Part shown: positions 1 through 8,341 of the stretch, piece by piece
Layout of the letters: each line of letters starts with the position of its first letter
Position numbering within the stretch: the stretch's first letter is position 1
Origin: CAXNKH01 sp049296795
GTDB taxonomy: Bacteria; Pseudomonadota; Gammaproteobacteria; Burkholderiales; Burkholderiaceae_C
Assembly: GCA_049296795.1 (NCBI GenBank)
Contig: JBAQTC010000042.1
Coordinates: forward strand, 84,415 to 148,414
Reading direction: 5' to 3'
Length of the DNA: 64,000 nucleotides
Made by a program: the position numbers and the translations under genes
The notes under the pieces: generated by a model
What the model was told of the DNA's origin: nothing
Database searches by the model: none
The model's input: only the letters and a program-made list of their open reading frames with translations

Positions 1-380
1 GTTCCCCACTTCACCACCGGCGCGTACATGGCCAAGTGGTCGATGCGCTGGCGCAGCCCGACCGCATAGGTGGGTGCCGAGTACTGATCGGTAATGGCAA
101 TCAATGGCGCACGGTCCAAGTAGGCATAGGCAATGCCGTTGACCATGTTGGCCGCACCGGGTCCGCGGGTAGACAGGCAGACCCCGGGCGAGCCCGAAAT
201 CTCACCCCAAGTGGCAGCCAGCATGGCGCCTGCGACCTCCTGTTTCATCAGGATGAAACGCATATCGCGCTGGCGCAGAGCCTCCATCAACTCAACCGAT
301 TCGCCGCCCGGGTGGCCGACCACAAAAGGAGTTCCTGATTCTTTGATTGCATCTGCAATCACTTCAACCGTTGTTGCCAT
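1..380 (-). CDS. ThDP-dependent acetolactate-synthase-like enzyme, N-terminal part (runs off left edge)
   Basis: Only the first 126 codons are present. They form the N-terminal pyrimidine-binding domain of an acetolactate-synthase-type thiamine-diphosphate enzyme: a GHPGGESVELMEAL opening, a KQEVAGAML segment whose Glu sits where the family has its cofactor-activating glutamate, then CLSTRGPGAANMVNG and APLIAITDQ. The start ATG is the only Met ahead of this domain and has a weak purine-rich GAAAG upstream. It is divergent from the dehydroquinase-like gene, sharing a 167-bp intergenic region. Family members cleave or join alpha-keto acids (acetolactate synthase, benzoylformate decarboxylase, sulfoacetaldehyde acetyltransferase); the missing C-terminus prevents choosing. 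Confidence 0.8.
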   Translation of the reverse strand, partial: MATTVEVIADAIKESGTPFVVGHPGGESVELMEALRQRDMRFILMKQEVAGAMLAATWGEISGSPGVCLSTRGPGAANMVNGIAYAYLDRAPLIAITDQYSAPTYAVGLRQRIDHLAMYAPVVKWG

Positions 381-547
381 GTTTTTCTTTCAATCGCCAT
401 GCCGTTTCGACTCGCAGTCCCGCATGTGACCGAAGTCGTACGGGCTGGATTATTGGGGGGGCTTGGCTTCGGGGAAAGATACTAACATCGGGTCTGTTGC
501 TGCACTGTGCGCAACCGGCTTGATCGCGTTACTTTTTGGAACACCGC

Positions 548-1000
548 ATGACTTCAAAAATCTTTATTCTGAATGGCCCCAACCTCAATCGCTTGGGCAC
601 GCGTGAACCGCACATCTACGGCAAAGAAACGCTGGCCGACCTTGAAGGGCGCTGCCGCAGCAAAGCCCAATCGCTGGGGCTGGACCTTGAATTCAGGCAG
701 ACCAACTATGAAGGTGTTCTGGTTGAAAGCGTACACGATGCCATTGACCAAGGCCACGGCCTGATCATCAACCCGGCCGGTCTGACTTTCACCTCGGTGC
801 CGGTGATGGATGCCTTGAAGATGTTCGATGGGCCCAAGGTGGAGTTGCACATCAGCAATGTGCACACCAGAGAAGCGATTTACCACAACTCCATGATGTC
901 CAAAGTCGTCACGGCTGTCATGGCCGGTTTCGGAACGGCAGGCTATCTGCTCGCTTTGGACTGGATGGCGCAACGCTTGGCTGAAAACAGATCAAGCTGA
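548..1000 (+). CDS. Divergent type II 3-dehydroquinate dehydratase (AroQ) homologue
   Basis: 150 residues, the usual AroQ length. The fold signature is clear: ILNGPNLNRLGTREPHIYG carries the loop Arg and catalytic Tyr, FRQTNYEG follows, and VELHISNVHTREA has the catalytic His and Arg. The substrate-binding segment that in AroQ reads NPGAYTHTS is here NPAGLTFTS, so a His in the active-site region is Phe. This suggests altered substrate choice rather than housekeeping shikimate synthesis. An upstream in-frame TTG exists, but the ATG four codons later starts at the family N-terminus. The location among catabolic genes fits a degradative role. Family membership is firm; the reaction is uncertain. 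Confidence 0.8.
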   Translation: MTSKIFILNGPNLNRLGTREPHIYGKETLADLEGRCRSKAQSLGLDLEFRQTNYEGVLVESVHDAIDQGHGLIINPAGLTFTSVPVMDALKMFDGPKVELHISNVHTREAIYHNSMMSKVVTAVMAGFGTAGYLLALDWMAQRLAENRSS

Positions 1001-1012
1001 GACCGGTCTAGA

Positions 1013-1045
1013 CCCAGTGCGCGATCAGGAGCATCGCGCACTGGG
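1013..1045. terminator. Perfect 13-bp hairpin after the AroQ-like gene
   Basis: CCCAGTGCGCGAT and ATCGCGCACTGGG pair perfectly around a 7-nt loop, 12 bp beyond the stop codon and between two convergent units. No U-run follows on either strand, so it is a candidate transcript-end or mRNA-stabilising structure rather than a canonical intrinsic terminator. Confidence 0.5.
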
Positions 1046-1047
1046 GA

Positions 1048-1149
1048 TTAATTGATGATCAGGTTGTTGGCCTTGATCAGCGCAGCCCAGCGCACGACTT
1101 CGCTTTGTATGAAGGCGCTAAAGTCCACCGGCCAGTATTGAGCAAAAAA
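1048..1149 (-). pseudogene. Orphan C-terminal tail of a second Bug/TctC receptor
   Basis: Read on the minus strand this is an open frame ending PVDFSAFIQSEVVRWAALIK plus a few residues and TAA. That is the usual last helix of Bug receptors (compare PADFAQFVSEDIGFQAKLFK in the receptor near 7.1 kb). A stop lies immediately upstream in frame, and no other part of that protein is present. It lies 21 bp downstream of an intact Bug gene on the same strand. The likely history is deletion within a tandem pair of receptor genes, or a replaced 3' end. Confidence 0.6.
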
Positions 1150-1170
1150 TCATGCTCAATGGAGCGATCA

Positions 1171-2154
1171 TCAAGAGTCTGCTTTGAAGTTCAAGGCTGT
1201 GACCAGCCGCTTGGCCATTTCGGAGTCTTCTTTCATGCGCTTGACATGTTCTGCAATCGTGATCGGATCCACGTGCCCTGCCAGTGGCTGCATGAATGCT
1301 TGGATTTCCGGCTGGATAAGTGCAGCACGTAGCGCAAGAGATGTCCGTTCCTGGACTTCGGCGCTGGCCGTGGCGGGCAGGAAAAATCCGAACCATTCGC
1401 GCATGACCAACTCGGCGAAGCCCTGCTCCTTGTAGGTAGCTACATCGGGTACAAAAGGTGAACGGGACGGGCCAGAGGTAGCCAGAACGCGGACTTTTCC
1501 AGCCTTGACGTGTTGGATCCAGTCGCCCAGGGGTGACGACATACCGGCAATCTGGCCGCCTAAAACCTGGGGCACACCGGGGCCAGAACCTGGGAATGGG
1601 ACGTTGGTTATCTGAAATCCGGCCAGCGCGGCCAGTCTTCCTGCCAACAGGTGGGGCATTGAGCCGGCACCCGGGTTACCAATGCTGGCTTTGTCGGGAT
1701 TGGCCTTGGCCCACTCCACAAAGCTTTTGACGTCTTTCACCGACTCGGGCACACCGGGGCCCACGACCAGCGCGTGGTCGGTGGCGTGACCGATCGTGAT
1801 GGGCGCCACATCCGATTGCGAATATTGCAATTTGGAATACGAATGCGGATAGATGGTCAGCATGGAGGCGGGCGTGTACAGCAGGTGGGCACCGTCACCC
1901 GCTGCGCCTTTGAGGGTCAACACGCCTACTTGGCCGCCAGCACCGGGTTTGTTTTCAATGATCACGTTGTTGGCATAGGTGCCGCGCAATTTATCCCCCA
2001 CACGGCGGGCGAAAGCGTCGGTGGTGCCGCCAGGCGGGAAACCCACAATAATTCGCAGCGTGTCGATACGGGTCTGGGCCCAAGTAGAAAGCGCTGGACA
2101 GGCCATCAGGGCAGCAGTTGCACTTGAGGTGACAAAACGACGACGATTGATCAT
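1171..2154 (-). CDS. Bug-family (TctC-like) periplasmic solute receptor
   Basis: 327 residues with a Tat-like leader (INRRRFVTSSATAALMACPALSTWAQ) followed by the family opening LRIIVGFPPGGTTDAFARRV, then NVIIENKPGAGGQVG and the GSGPGVPQVLGGQIAGM segment. Bug proteins bind carboxylates in the periplasm for tripartite tricarboxylate transporters or act in sensing. No TctA/TctB partners lie nearby, so it is an orphan receptor. It is the last gene on this strand before the convergent AroQ-like gene. The ligand cannot be told from sequence. Confidence 0.9.
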   Translation of the reverse strand: MINRRRFVTSSATAALMACPALSTWAQTRIDTLRIIVGFPPGGTTDAFARRVGDKLRGTYANNVIIENKPGAGGQVGVLTLKGAAGDGAHLLYTPASMLTIYPHSYSKLQYSQSDVAPITIGHATDHALVVGPGVPESVKDVKSFVEWAKANPDKASIGNPGAGSMPHLLAGRLAALAGFQITNVPFPGSGPGVPQVLGGQIAGMSSPLGDWIQHVKAGKVRVLATSGPSRSPFVPDVATYKEQGFAELVMREWFGFFLPATASAEVQERTSLALRAALIQPEIQAFMQPLAGHVDPITIAEHVKRMKEDSEMAKRLVTALNFKADS

Positions 2155-2318
2155 TAAAAAACTCCTGGTTGGTGGCTGAAGGTTTGATGAGTTGCGATGA
2201 CAGTTAGTGGCTACCTAGCTTCGATGCAAGAATTACAGAACGATAGTACAAAAAACCACGGGCGTCGACAGTGTTTACCCCCGGTGAGCCATTTGATTGT
2301 GGGCTGTTGCGCATGCCC

Positions 2319-4199
2319 CTAGCCGGCCTTGACCACGCCCCTTGCGGCGCTGTCATAGAGGGCTTGCACCAGTGAGTCTCGGTGCTTTAAAACGGCCCGC
2401 TGGTTGATCGATCCTTTGTCAGTGACTTCGCCTAAATCAATCGATGGCGGCTCAGTAAGCAGCAGGGCGCGGACGATGCGGCTGGCACTGCCAGTGGCTG
2501 ACTGGGCCAGTAAGTCAACAAGTCCCTGCAGCCAGGCCATTACAGGCGCTGACGTAAGGACTTCAGCCAAGGGGGCGGAATCGGGCAGCTGGGACAGGCG
2601 GCGGATCTGCGGGCTTGGGAACAGCAATGCGCCGACTTCGCGCCGATCCAGGCCGGTGATAACTGCGTCCTGCACGTAGGGTGCACCAGCACCGATGATT
2701 TTGGCGCGCAACGGTCCTACACTTACAAACGTACCGGTGCTGAGCTTGAAGTCTTCGGCAATGCGGCCGTCAAAACGAAGCCCCTGGTGGATGTCGGCTT
2801 CGTCTATCCATTTCACTGCGTCTCCGGTGCAAAAAAAGCCTTCGTCGTCGAAAGCCGTTTTCGTTGCTTCATCATTGCGCCAATAACCCGGCGTGATATT
2901 GGGGCCGCGGTAACGCACCTCAACCTTGTCGCTCATGGGGACGAGTTTGAGCTCTAGGCCGGGCGCGGGCAGGCCGAGGTCCCCGGCCTTGGAATGCGGA
3001 GTGGTCACAAAAAGCCCGAACGGGCCGGATTCAGTCATCCCCAAACCGGCTGTCATGACGACACGCTCGCCGAATTCCTTTTCGGCACTGGCGTAAAGGC
3101 TGTCCCACACCGGCTGCGCCAGCGAAGCACCTGCGTAAAAAAGTTGGTGCACGCGGGAGAGAAAATTTTTGCGTAGTACCGGGTCGGACTTCATGGCGTT
3201 GGCGATGGCCTCGAAACCAACGGGCACATTGAAGTACCAAGTGGGAGCGATTTCACTCAAATTGCGCAGGGTTTCGGGCAATAAGGCTGGGGTGGGCTTG
3301 CCGTCGTCGATATACATCGTTCCGCCGTTGTGCAACACCATGTAGAAGTTGTGGTTTCCGCCAGCCGTGTGATTCCATGGCATCCAGTCGACCAACACCA
3401 GCGGGTCGGCCGCAACAGCGGGCATGGATTGTTTCATTTGCTGCTGGTTGGCGCAGATCATGCGTTGGGTATTGATGACCGCCTTGGGTAGTTTGGTCGA
3501 GCCGCTGGTGAATAGAAATTTAACAATGGTGTCCGGGCCGGTCGCCTGCATGGCGGCATCGACGCGGGGGGTTGCCGTGGTGGACTTTAACTGGTCAAAA
3601 GTGCTAATAGTTCTTGCTGGATTGGGATTCGTAGCGCTGGGCTTGCTGTCAATTGCGTTGACCACCACTTCAGTCAGGGCCGGCACGGTGGCCTCGATGG
3701 CCCGGCCATACCTCGCCCAGTCAGACGCGTACACGAGGCCAGGCGTGAGTGTGGCCAGTACATGGCGCAATTTGGCAAAGTCTTGACTGACCAGGGAATA
3801 GGGCGGCGACACCGCGCAATAGGGTATTCCGGCATACATGGCGCCCAGTGCCAGCATGGCGTGCTCCAGGCTGTTCTCGCTCAGGATTGCCAGGGGCCGA
3901 TTGGCATTGAGGCCGCGGTCCAGCAACGCCTGCCCTATGCTGCGCGCTGCACCCAGCGCCTGTTTGAAACTGAGGTGTTGCCACGCGCCGTTAGGCATGG
4001 CATTTGTACCCGGTTCGCGCCGTGCAAAGAGAGTTCGATCCGGCGCGACTTGGGCCCAATGGATCAGCCGGTCTGTCATGCGGTAGGCGTAGTCTTGCAA
4101 GACCTGGTCTGCGCCGAGATAAGTGGCGTCAGCGGCATGGCGCACCACTGCGTTCGTCACACCAAAGTGAAAGGGGCGAAACTTGGCAATTGTGGCCAT
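2319..4199 (-). CDS. Feruloyl-CoA-synthetase-like AMP-forming acyl/aryl-CoA ligase
   Basis: 626 residues of the ANL superfamily, closest in pattern to feruloyl-CoA synthetase. It has the phosphate loop LFTSGSTKLPKAV (with Lys where Gly is usual), WMPWNHTAGGN, GMTESGPFG, ITPGYWRNDEAT, the FCTGDAVKW hinge region, and the C-terminal TDKGSINQRAVL whose Lys is the adenylation lysine. The chosen ATG has a GAGG Shine-Dalgarno about 8 nt upstream and leaves a 19-bp gap to the preceding crotonase; a start 39 bp earlier would overlap that gene. It probably activates an aromatic or phenylpropenoid acid; the substrate is inferred only. Confidence 0.85.
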   Translation of the reverse strand: MATIAKFRPFHFGVTNAVVRHAADATYLGADQVLQDYAYRMTDRLIHWAQVAPDRTLFARREPGTNAMPNGAWQHLSFKQALGAARSIGQALLDRGLNANRPLAILSENSLEHAMLALGAMYAGIPYCAVSPPYSLVSQDFAKLRHVLATLTPGLVYASDWARYGRAIEATVPALTEVVVNAIDSKPSATNPNPARTISTFDQLKSTTATPRVDAAMQATGPDTIVKFLFTSGSTKLPKAVINTQRMICANQQQMKQSMPAVAADPLVLVDWMPWNHTAGGNHNFYMVLHNGGTMYIDDGKPTPALLPETLRNLSEIAPTWYFNVPVGFEAIANAMKSDPVLRKNFLSRVHQLFYAGASLAQPVWDSLYASAEKEFGERVVMTAGLGMTESGPFGLFVTTPHSKAGDLGLPAPGLELKLVPMSDKVEVRYRGPNITPGYWRNDEATKTAFDDEGFFCTGDAVKWIDEADIHQGLRFDGRIAEDFKLSTGTFVSVGPLRAKIIGAGAPYVQDAVITGLDRREVGALLFPSPQIRRLSQLPDSAPLAEVLTSAPVMAWLQGLVDLLAQSATGSASRIVRALLLTEPPSIDLGEVTDKGSINQRAVLKHRDSLVQALYDSAARGVVKAG

Positions 4200-4218
4200 A
4201 CAGTCAACCTCAAACGGT

Positions 4219-5028
4219 TCAGGACGCCGCAATGCCATCGGGTTTGACTTTGGGGCCAGTGCCGTCGAGGAAGGCGCGTACCCGCGCTTTGGCCTCTGGT
4301 GCCGACTGCACCACCGATGACATCAACGACTCCATGAGGAAGCCGTGGTCGGCCGTTTGCTCGGCGATTCGGGGGAGCGCCTGAATCAGCGCGTAATTGG
4401 TCATGGGCGCATTTTGGGCAATCCGTTCGGCCAGCTCAATGGCCTTGGCCAGGGATTGACCCGAGGGCACCAGATACTGTGCGAAGCCTTTGGCCACACC
4501 ATCAACGGCTTTGTAAACGCGGCCTGTCATCATCATGTCCATGACGGTCTGGGCGCCCACCAACTTGGTGATGCGAACTGAACCGCCTCCGCCCACGAAG
4601 ATGCCGCGCGAGCCTTCGGGCAGAGCAAAAAAAGTGGTCTCGTCGGCCACACGAATATGGCAGGACGTAGCCAGCTCCAAGCCACCGCCGACCACGGCGC
4701 CATGCATGGCGGCGACAATCGGAACGCGACCAAATTCAATGGCCGTGAGTACCTTGTGCCAGGAGCGTGAATGGTGCACACCATCGACCGCATCCATCTC
4801 CTTGAGTGAACTCAAGTCCAGGCCAGCGCAAAAATGCTCGCCCTCACCGTCGAGTACCACCGCCTTGGTAGAGGCTGGCAGTTCGTCAAAGCGTTGCCCG
4901 ATGGCGGCCATGACCCCATCGCTGATGGCGTTGCGCTTTTGGGGGCGGGTCAGTCGAATGATGGAGATGGCACCGCGGTGTTCAACGGAGACATCTTCCA
5001 GTGTGGCTTTAACAGGGTAGTACAACAT
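4219..5028 (-). CDS. Enoyl-CoA hydratase/isomerase (crotonase) family protein
   Basis: 269 residues. The first oxyanion-hole segment is EHFCAGLDLSSL and the second AAMHGAVVGGGLELATS. Both catalytic glutamates of true hydratases are in place, in GGGLELA and in FALPEGSRG. This differs from hydroxycinnamoyl-CoA hydratase-lyases, which lack the first Glu, so a simple vanillin-forming Fcs/Ech pair is not supported. The gene precedes the feruloyl-CoA-synthetase-like ligase in an operon and likely acts on its CoA product. It is divergent from the amidohydrolase gene. Confidence 0.88.
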   Translation of the reverse strand: MLYYPVKATLEDVSVEHRGAISIIRLTRPQKRNAISDGVMAAIGQRFDELPASTKAVVLDGEGEHFCAGLDLSSLKEMDAVDGVHHSRSWHKVLTAIEFGRVPIVAAMHGAVVGGGLELATSCHIRVADETTFFALPEGSRGIFVGGGGSVRITKLVGAQTVMDMMMTGRVYKAVDGVAKGFAQYLVPSGQSLAKAIELAERIAQNAPMTNYALIQALPRIAEQTADHGFLMESLMSSVVQSAPEAKARVRAFLDGTGPKVKPDGIAAS

Positions 5029-5219
5029 GAGGGCTACAAGTAGATAGAGTTATAAATACTAACAGCAGTGTCGACGGGTTTTTTATGACAGTGCGCTGGT
5101 TCTCCTGGTGGTTGCTGATGAGGCCGTGATGAACCGACGCTGAGCCAGCGACCAACAAGCGATGATCGAGATACCACAGTGCGGCTGATAGCAGCCGAAT
5201 TTAGAGGCACAATTTCACC

Positions 5220-6095
5220 ATGACACTTGACACCCAAAATCTGATCGCTATTGACACCCACACGCACTTGGAGGTGTCGTGCCGCAACCCGTTTGATAAC
5301 TATGGCGAAGAGTTTGATCACGCAGCGGACAAATACTTTCGCAACAGCAAACGTCCAACCATGAACGAGACAATTGCTTATTACCGAGAAAAGAAAATTG
5401 GTTTCGTCAATTTCACGGTAGACGCGGAATCGCAAATGGGGCGCTCCCGCATTAGCAACGAAGAAATCGCGGACGCTGCCGCCGCCAACAGCGACATCAT
5501 GATTGCTTTCGGCTCGATCGATCCACACAAAGGAAAAATGGGCGGCCGCGAAGCACGCCGACTGGTGGAGCATCACAACGTTCGGGGTTTCAAGTTCCAC
5601 CCTACCGTACAGGGATTCTTGCCCACCGACAAAATGGCGTGGCCGATCTATGAGGTCATTAACGAACACAAGCTGCCGGCCATTTTTCACAGTGGCCACA
5701 GCGGAATTGGCAGTGGCATGCGCTGTGGCGGCGGCCTGCGTTTACAAAACAGCAACCCCATGCTGCTCGAAGACGTGGCCATTGCCTTCCCTGATATGCA
5801 GATCGTCATCGCCCACCCCAGTTGGCCTTGGCAGGACGAAGCCATTTCACTGGCCCTGCACAAGCCCAACATTTGGATTGACCTCTCCGGTTGGAGTCCC
5901 AAATACTTTGCACCTCAACTGGTGCAATACGCCAACACCTTGCTAAAAGACCGGGTGCTCTTCGGTAGCGACTACCCGCTCATCACCCCGGACCGCTGGA
6001 TGACCGACTTTGAGGAGGCTGGCTTCAAGGACAGCGTAAAACCCTTGATACTGAAGCAAAACGCCATGCGCCTGCTTGGCCTGTCCACCGCCTGA
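5220..6095 (+). CDS. Amidohydrolase-2 family metal-dependent hydrolase/decarboxylase
   Basis: 291 residues of the ACMSD/gamma-resorcylate-decarboxylase branch. The N-terminal metal motif is AIDTHTHLE, GFKFHP lies mid-protein, IFHSGHSG and IVIAHPSWPW supply further His ligands, and LFGSDYPL holds the conserved Asp. Family members decarboxylate or hydrate ring-cleavage or aromatic acids. It leads a plus-strand series with two Bug receptors and a tartrate-dehydratase-like enzyme (59-bp gap to the first receptor). The ATG follows a weak AGAGGC sequence. Confidence 0.85.
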   Translation: MTLDTQNLIAIDTHTHLEVSCRNPFDNYGEEFDHAADKYFRNSKRPTMNETIAYYREKKIGFVNFTVDAESQMGRSRISNEEIADAAAANSDIMIAFGSIDPHKGKMGGREARRLVEHHNVRGFKFHPTVQGFLPTDKMAWPIYEVINEHKLPAIFHSGHSGIGSGMRCGGGLRLQNSNPMLLEDVAIAFPDMQIVIAHPSWPWQDEAISLALHKPNIWIDLSGWSPKYFAPQLVQYANTLLKDRVLFGSDYPLITPDRWMTDFEEAGFKDSVKPLILKQNAMRLLGLSTA

Positions 6096-6154
6096 CCCTG
6101 CGGACGACGCTGAAAACATAAAACCACTTCGACCATTCCAGAAAGGACTGCTCC

Positions 6155-7159
6155 ATGCGTTTGTTTTCTACTTTTTGGCGGGTTGCAAGCGTGGCACCCC
6201 TGCTGTTGGCGGGTCTGTCGGCGGCTTTTGCACAAAGCGCCGTTTCAGACAAAGACAAATGGCCATCCAGTCCGATCCGCATGATCATTCCGTTCACGGC
6301 AGGTGGTCCGATTGACGTGGTGGGACGGCAACTTGGGCAAAAAATGGCCGAAGTGCTCAAAACTCCTTTCATCTATGACAACCGGGCGGGCGCCAATGGC
6401 ATCATTGGCATCGACGCTGTGGCCAAGGCGCAGCCCGATGGCCAGACCATGCTGATCATGACGGGTTCGTTTGCCGCCAATAGCGTGATCTACAAAAAAC
6501 TGCCGCATGACCCACTCAAGGATTTTGCCCCGATCACGCAGATCTACCGGACCTACGGCAATGTACTGGTGGTCAACCCCGATGTGCCCGCCAAATCGTT
6601 GAAAGACCTGATCGAACTGGCGCAAGCTAATCCCGAGAAAATGAGTTTCAGTTCAGCCGGGTATGGCAATCTGAATCACCTCAATGGTGAGCTATTCAAT
6701 TCGTTGGCGCAGACCAAAATCCTTCATGTTCCCTACAAAGGTGCGGGCCCGGCCTTCAACGAAGTGGTGGCCAAACAAATCGACATGACATTTGCATCGA
6801 CCGCTGGTTCGGCCGCTGGCATCAAGGATGGACGAGTCCGGGCCTTGGCCATCAGCGGGACGCAGCGGGCGCCGATCCTGCCTGAGGTTCCAACCTATGC
6901 AGAGCAGGGGATCAAAGGCATGGAAAAAGTCTATGGCTGGGGCGGTTTGTGGTTTCCTGCCGGGACCTCGCAAGACAAGATTGATCGGGTTCAGCAAGTG
7001 GTGCAGCAGGTCATGCAGCAACCCGAGTTGAAGGCGGCGTTCGATCGACTGGGCTTGATCACGGTAGGGTCGAGCCCGGCCGACTTTGCTCAATTCGTCA
7101 GCGAAGACATAGGCTTTCAGGCCAAGCTATTCAAAATGGCTAACATTCAGCCGCAGTGA
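6155..7159 (+). CDS. Bug-family periplasmic solute receptor (first of a tandem pair)
   Basis: 334 residues with a Sec leader ending SAAFAQ, then IRMIIPFTAGGPIDVVGRQL, IYDNRAGANGIIGIDAVAKA and the VPYKGAGPAFNEVVAKQIDM ligand-loop pattern typical of Bug receptors. AGAAAGGAC lies just ahead of the start. It sits between the amidohydrolase and a second Bug gene, probably co-transcribed. Two different receptors side by side suggest two related carboxylate ligands. There is no TctAB nearby. Confidence 0.92.
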   Translation: MRLFSTFWRVASVAPLLLAGLSAAFAQSAVSDKDKWPSSPIRMIIPFTAGGPIDVVGRQLGQKMAEVLKTPFIYDNRAGANGIIGIDAVAKAQPDGQTMLIMTGSFAANSVIYKKLPHDPLKDFAPITQIYRTYGNVLVVNPDVPAKSLKDLIELAQANPEKMSFSSAGYGNLNHLNGELFNSLAQTKILHVPYKGAGPAFNEVVAKQIDMTFASTAGSAAGIKDGRVRALAISGTQRAPILPEVPTYAEQGIKGMEKVYGWGGLWFPAGTSQDKIDRVQQVVQQVMQQPELKAAFDRLGLITVGSSPADFAQFVSEDIGFQAKLFKMANIQPQ

Positions 7160-7278
7160 GGACATGAGTCTATGATGAGCTTATGTGCTTGCTCAATGCG
7201 CGAGCTATGTGAATTGAACCCGTACCGAAATGACTGCGAAGCTACGCACCGTTTCATTTGAAAACCAAAGGAAGTGAC

Positions 7279-8250
7279 ATGATTCTCAAGAAAAAAATCA
7301 TTCCCCTGCTCGTTCTATTATTTGGTTTTGGATCCTGCCTTGCAGCCCCGGGTGATTACCCCGTTAAGCCGATCAAGATGATCATTTCATTCCCACCGGG
7401 TGGTCCGACTGACAGCACCCTTAGGATCATTGCTGAGAAGCTTGGCGAGCTGATGAAGCAGCCCGTCTTCATTGAGAACAAAGCTGGTGCTGCTGGCAAT
7501 GTGGGGACGCAGTTGGCGGCGCGCGCCGAACCCGACGGTTACACTTTTTTGGCCTCTTCGTCAGCTTTTGCGGTCAACCCCAGCATGTATGCCGGCAAAG
7601 CGGGTTACGACCCGATCAAGGACTTTGTTCCGGTGGTCGTGGTGACGACACAACCCAATGTCATCTCGGTCAATGAGAAAGTCCCGGTGAAGAATTTTGC
7701 CGAACTCAAGGCCCTGACGATCAATGGCAAGCTTTCATTTTCATCGCCAGGTAGCGGAACCACGCCGCACTTAACCTGTGAAAATATTTTCCGTGTGAAT
7801 TGGAAATCAGACATCGTTCACGTCCCTTACAAAGGTGCCGGTCCGGCCTCGCTCGCGGTGGTGGCTGGCGATACGCCTGTGGCTTGCACCGCTGCTTTTG
7901 GTGTGTTTCAGTTTCACAAGCAGGGGCGGGTCAAGATTCTGGGCATCTCCAGTGACAAGCGACTTCCAAGTCTGCCGGACGTTCCCACCTTCGCAGAAAT
8001 GGGTTACCCCGACATCAATGACTACACCTGGACCACTATTTTTGCACCTGCGGGAACACCCGTGGCCATCGTTGAAAAAATGAATCAAGCAGTGAATCAG
8101 ATTTTGGCAATGCCCGAGTTCAAAGAAAAATTTGACAAAGGTGGCTTGATCACGGTGGGTGGATCCTTGCAGGAAACGGCTGACTACATTGCGGCTGAAG
8201 TTAAGCGGTGGGCGCTCGTTGTCAAAATGACTGGCGCCAAAGCGGAATAA
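7279..8250 (+). CDS. Bug-family periplasmic solute receptor (second of a tandem pair)
   Basis: 323 residues from an ATG preceded by AAAGGAAGTGAC, a good ribosome site that decides against the upstream TTG. The leader is ILKKKIIPLLVLLFGFGSCL; the mature part shows IKMIISFPPGGPTDSTLRII, IENKAGAAGNVGTQLAARA and VPYKGAGPASLAVVAGDTP. It is clearly different in sequence from the preceding receptor, so this is not a recent duplication. A 119-bp gap separates the two. Confidence 0.92.
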   Translation: MILKKKIIPLLVLLFGFGSCLAAPGDYPVKPIKMIISFPPGGPTDSTLRIIAEKLGELMKQPVFIENKAGAAGNVGTQLAARAEPDGYTFLASSSAFAVNPSMYAGKAGYDPIKDFVPVVVVTTQPNVISVNEKVPVKNFAELKALTINGKLSFSSPGSGTTPHLTCENIFRVNWKSDIVHVPYKGAGPASLAVVAGDTPVACTAAFGVFQFHKQGRVKILGISSDKRLPSLPDVPTFAEMGYPDINDYTWTTIFAPAGTPVAIVEKMNQAVNQILAMPEFKEKFDKGGLITVGGSLQETADYIAAEVKRWALVVKMTGAKAE

Positions 8251-8341
8251 GTTGGAATCGCCTGAGGGTTAGACCAGCCGCTCAAGGCAAGGGTGTTGGT
8301 CAACGCGTGCTTGAGTTTGAGCTTTTCCTATTGGAGCAATC

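Noticed and set aside
2231..2260. Sequence ACAGAACGATAG upstream of a Bug gene resembling the IclR-site half
   Set aside because: Only one imperfect half is present and no partner at 20-bp spacing, so a shared regulon is not supported.
4219..5028. Assignment of the ligase plus crotonase pair as a ferulate-to-vanillin (fcs/ech) operon
   Set aside because: The crotonase keeps both hydratase glutamates, unlike hydroxycinnamoyl-CoA hydratase-lyase, and no vanillin dehydrogenase is nearby.
5034..5699. 221-codon minus-strand frame over the amidohydrolase start
   Set aside because: Antisense to the conserved metal-binding N-terminus of the amidohydrolase; no recognisable domain.
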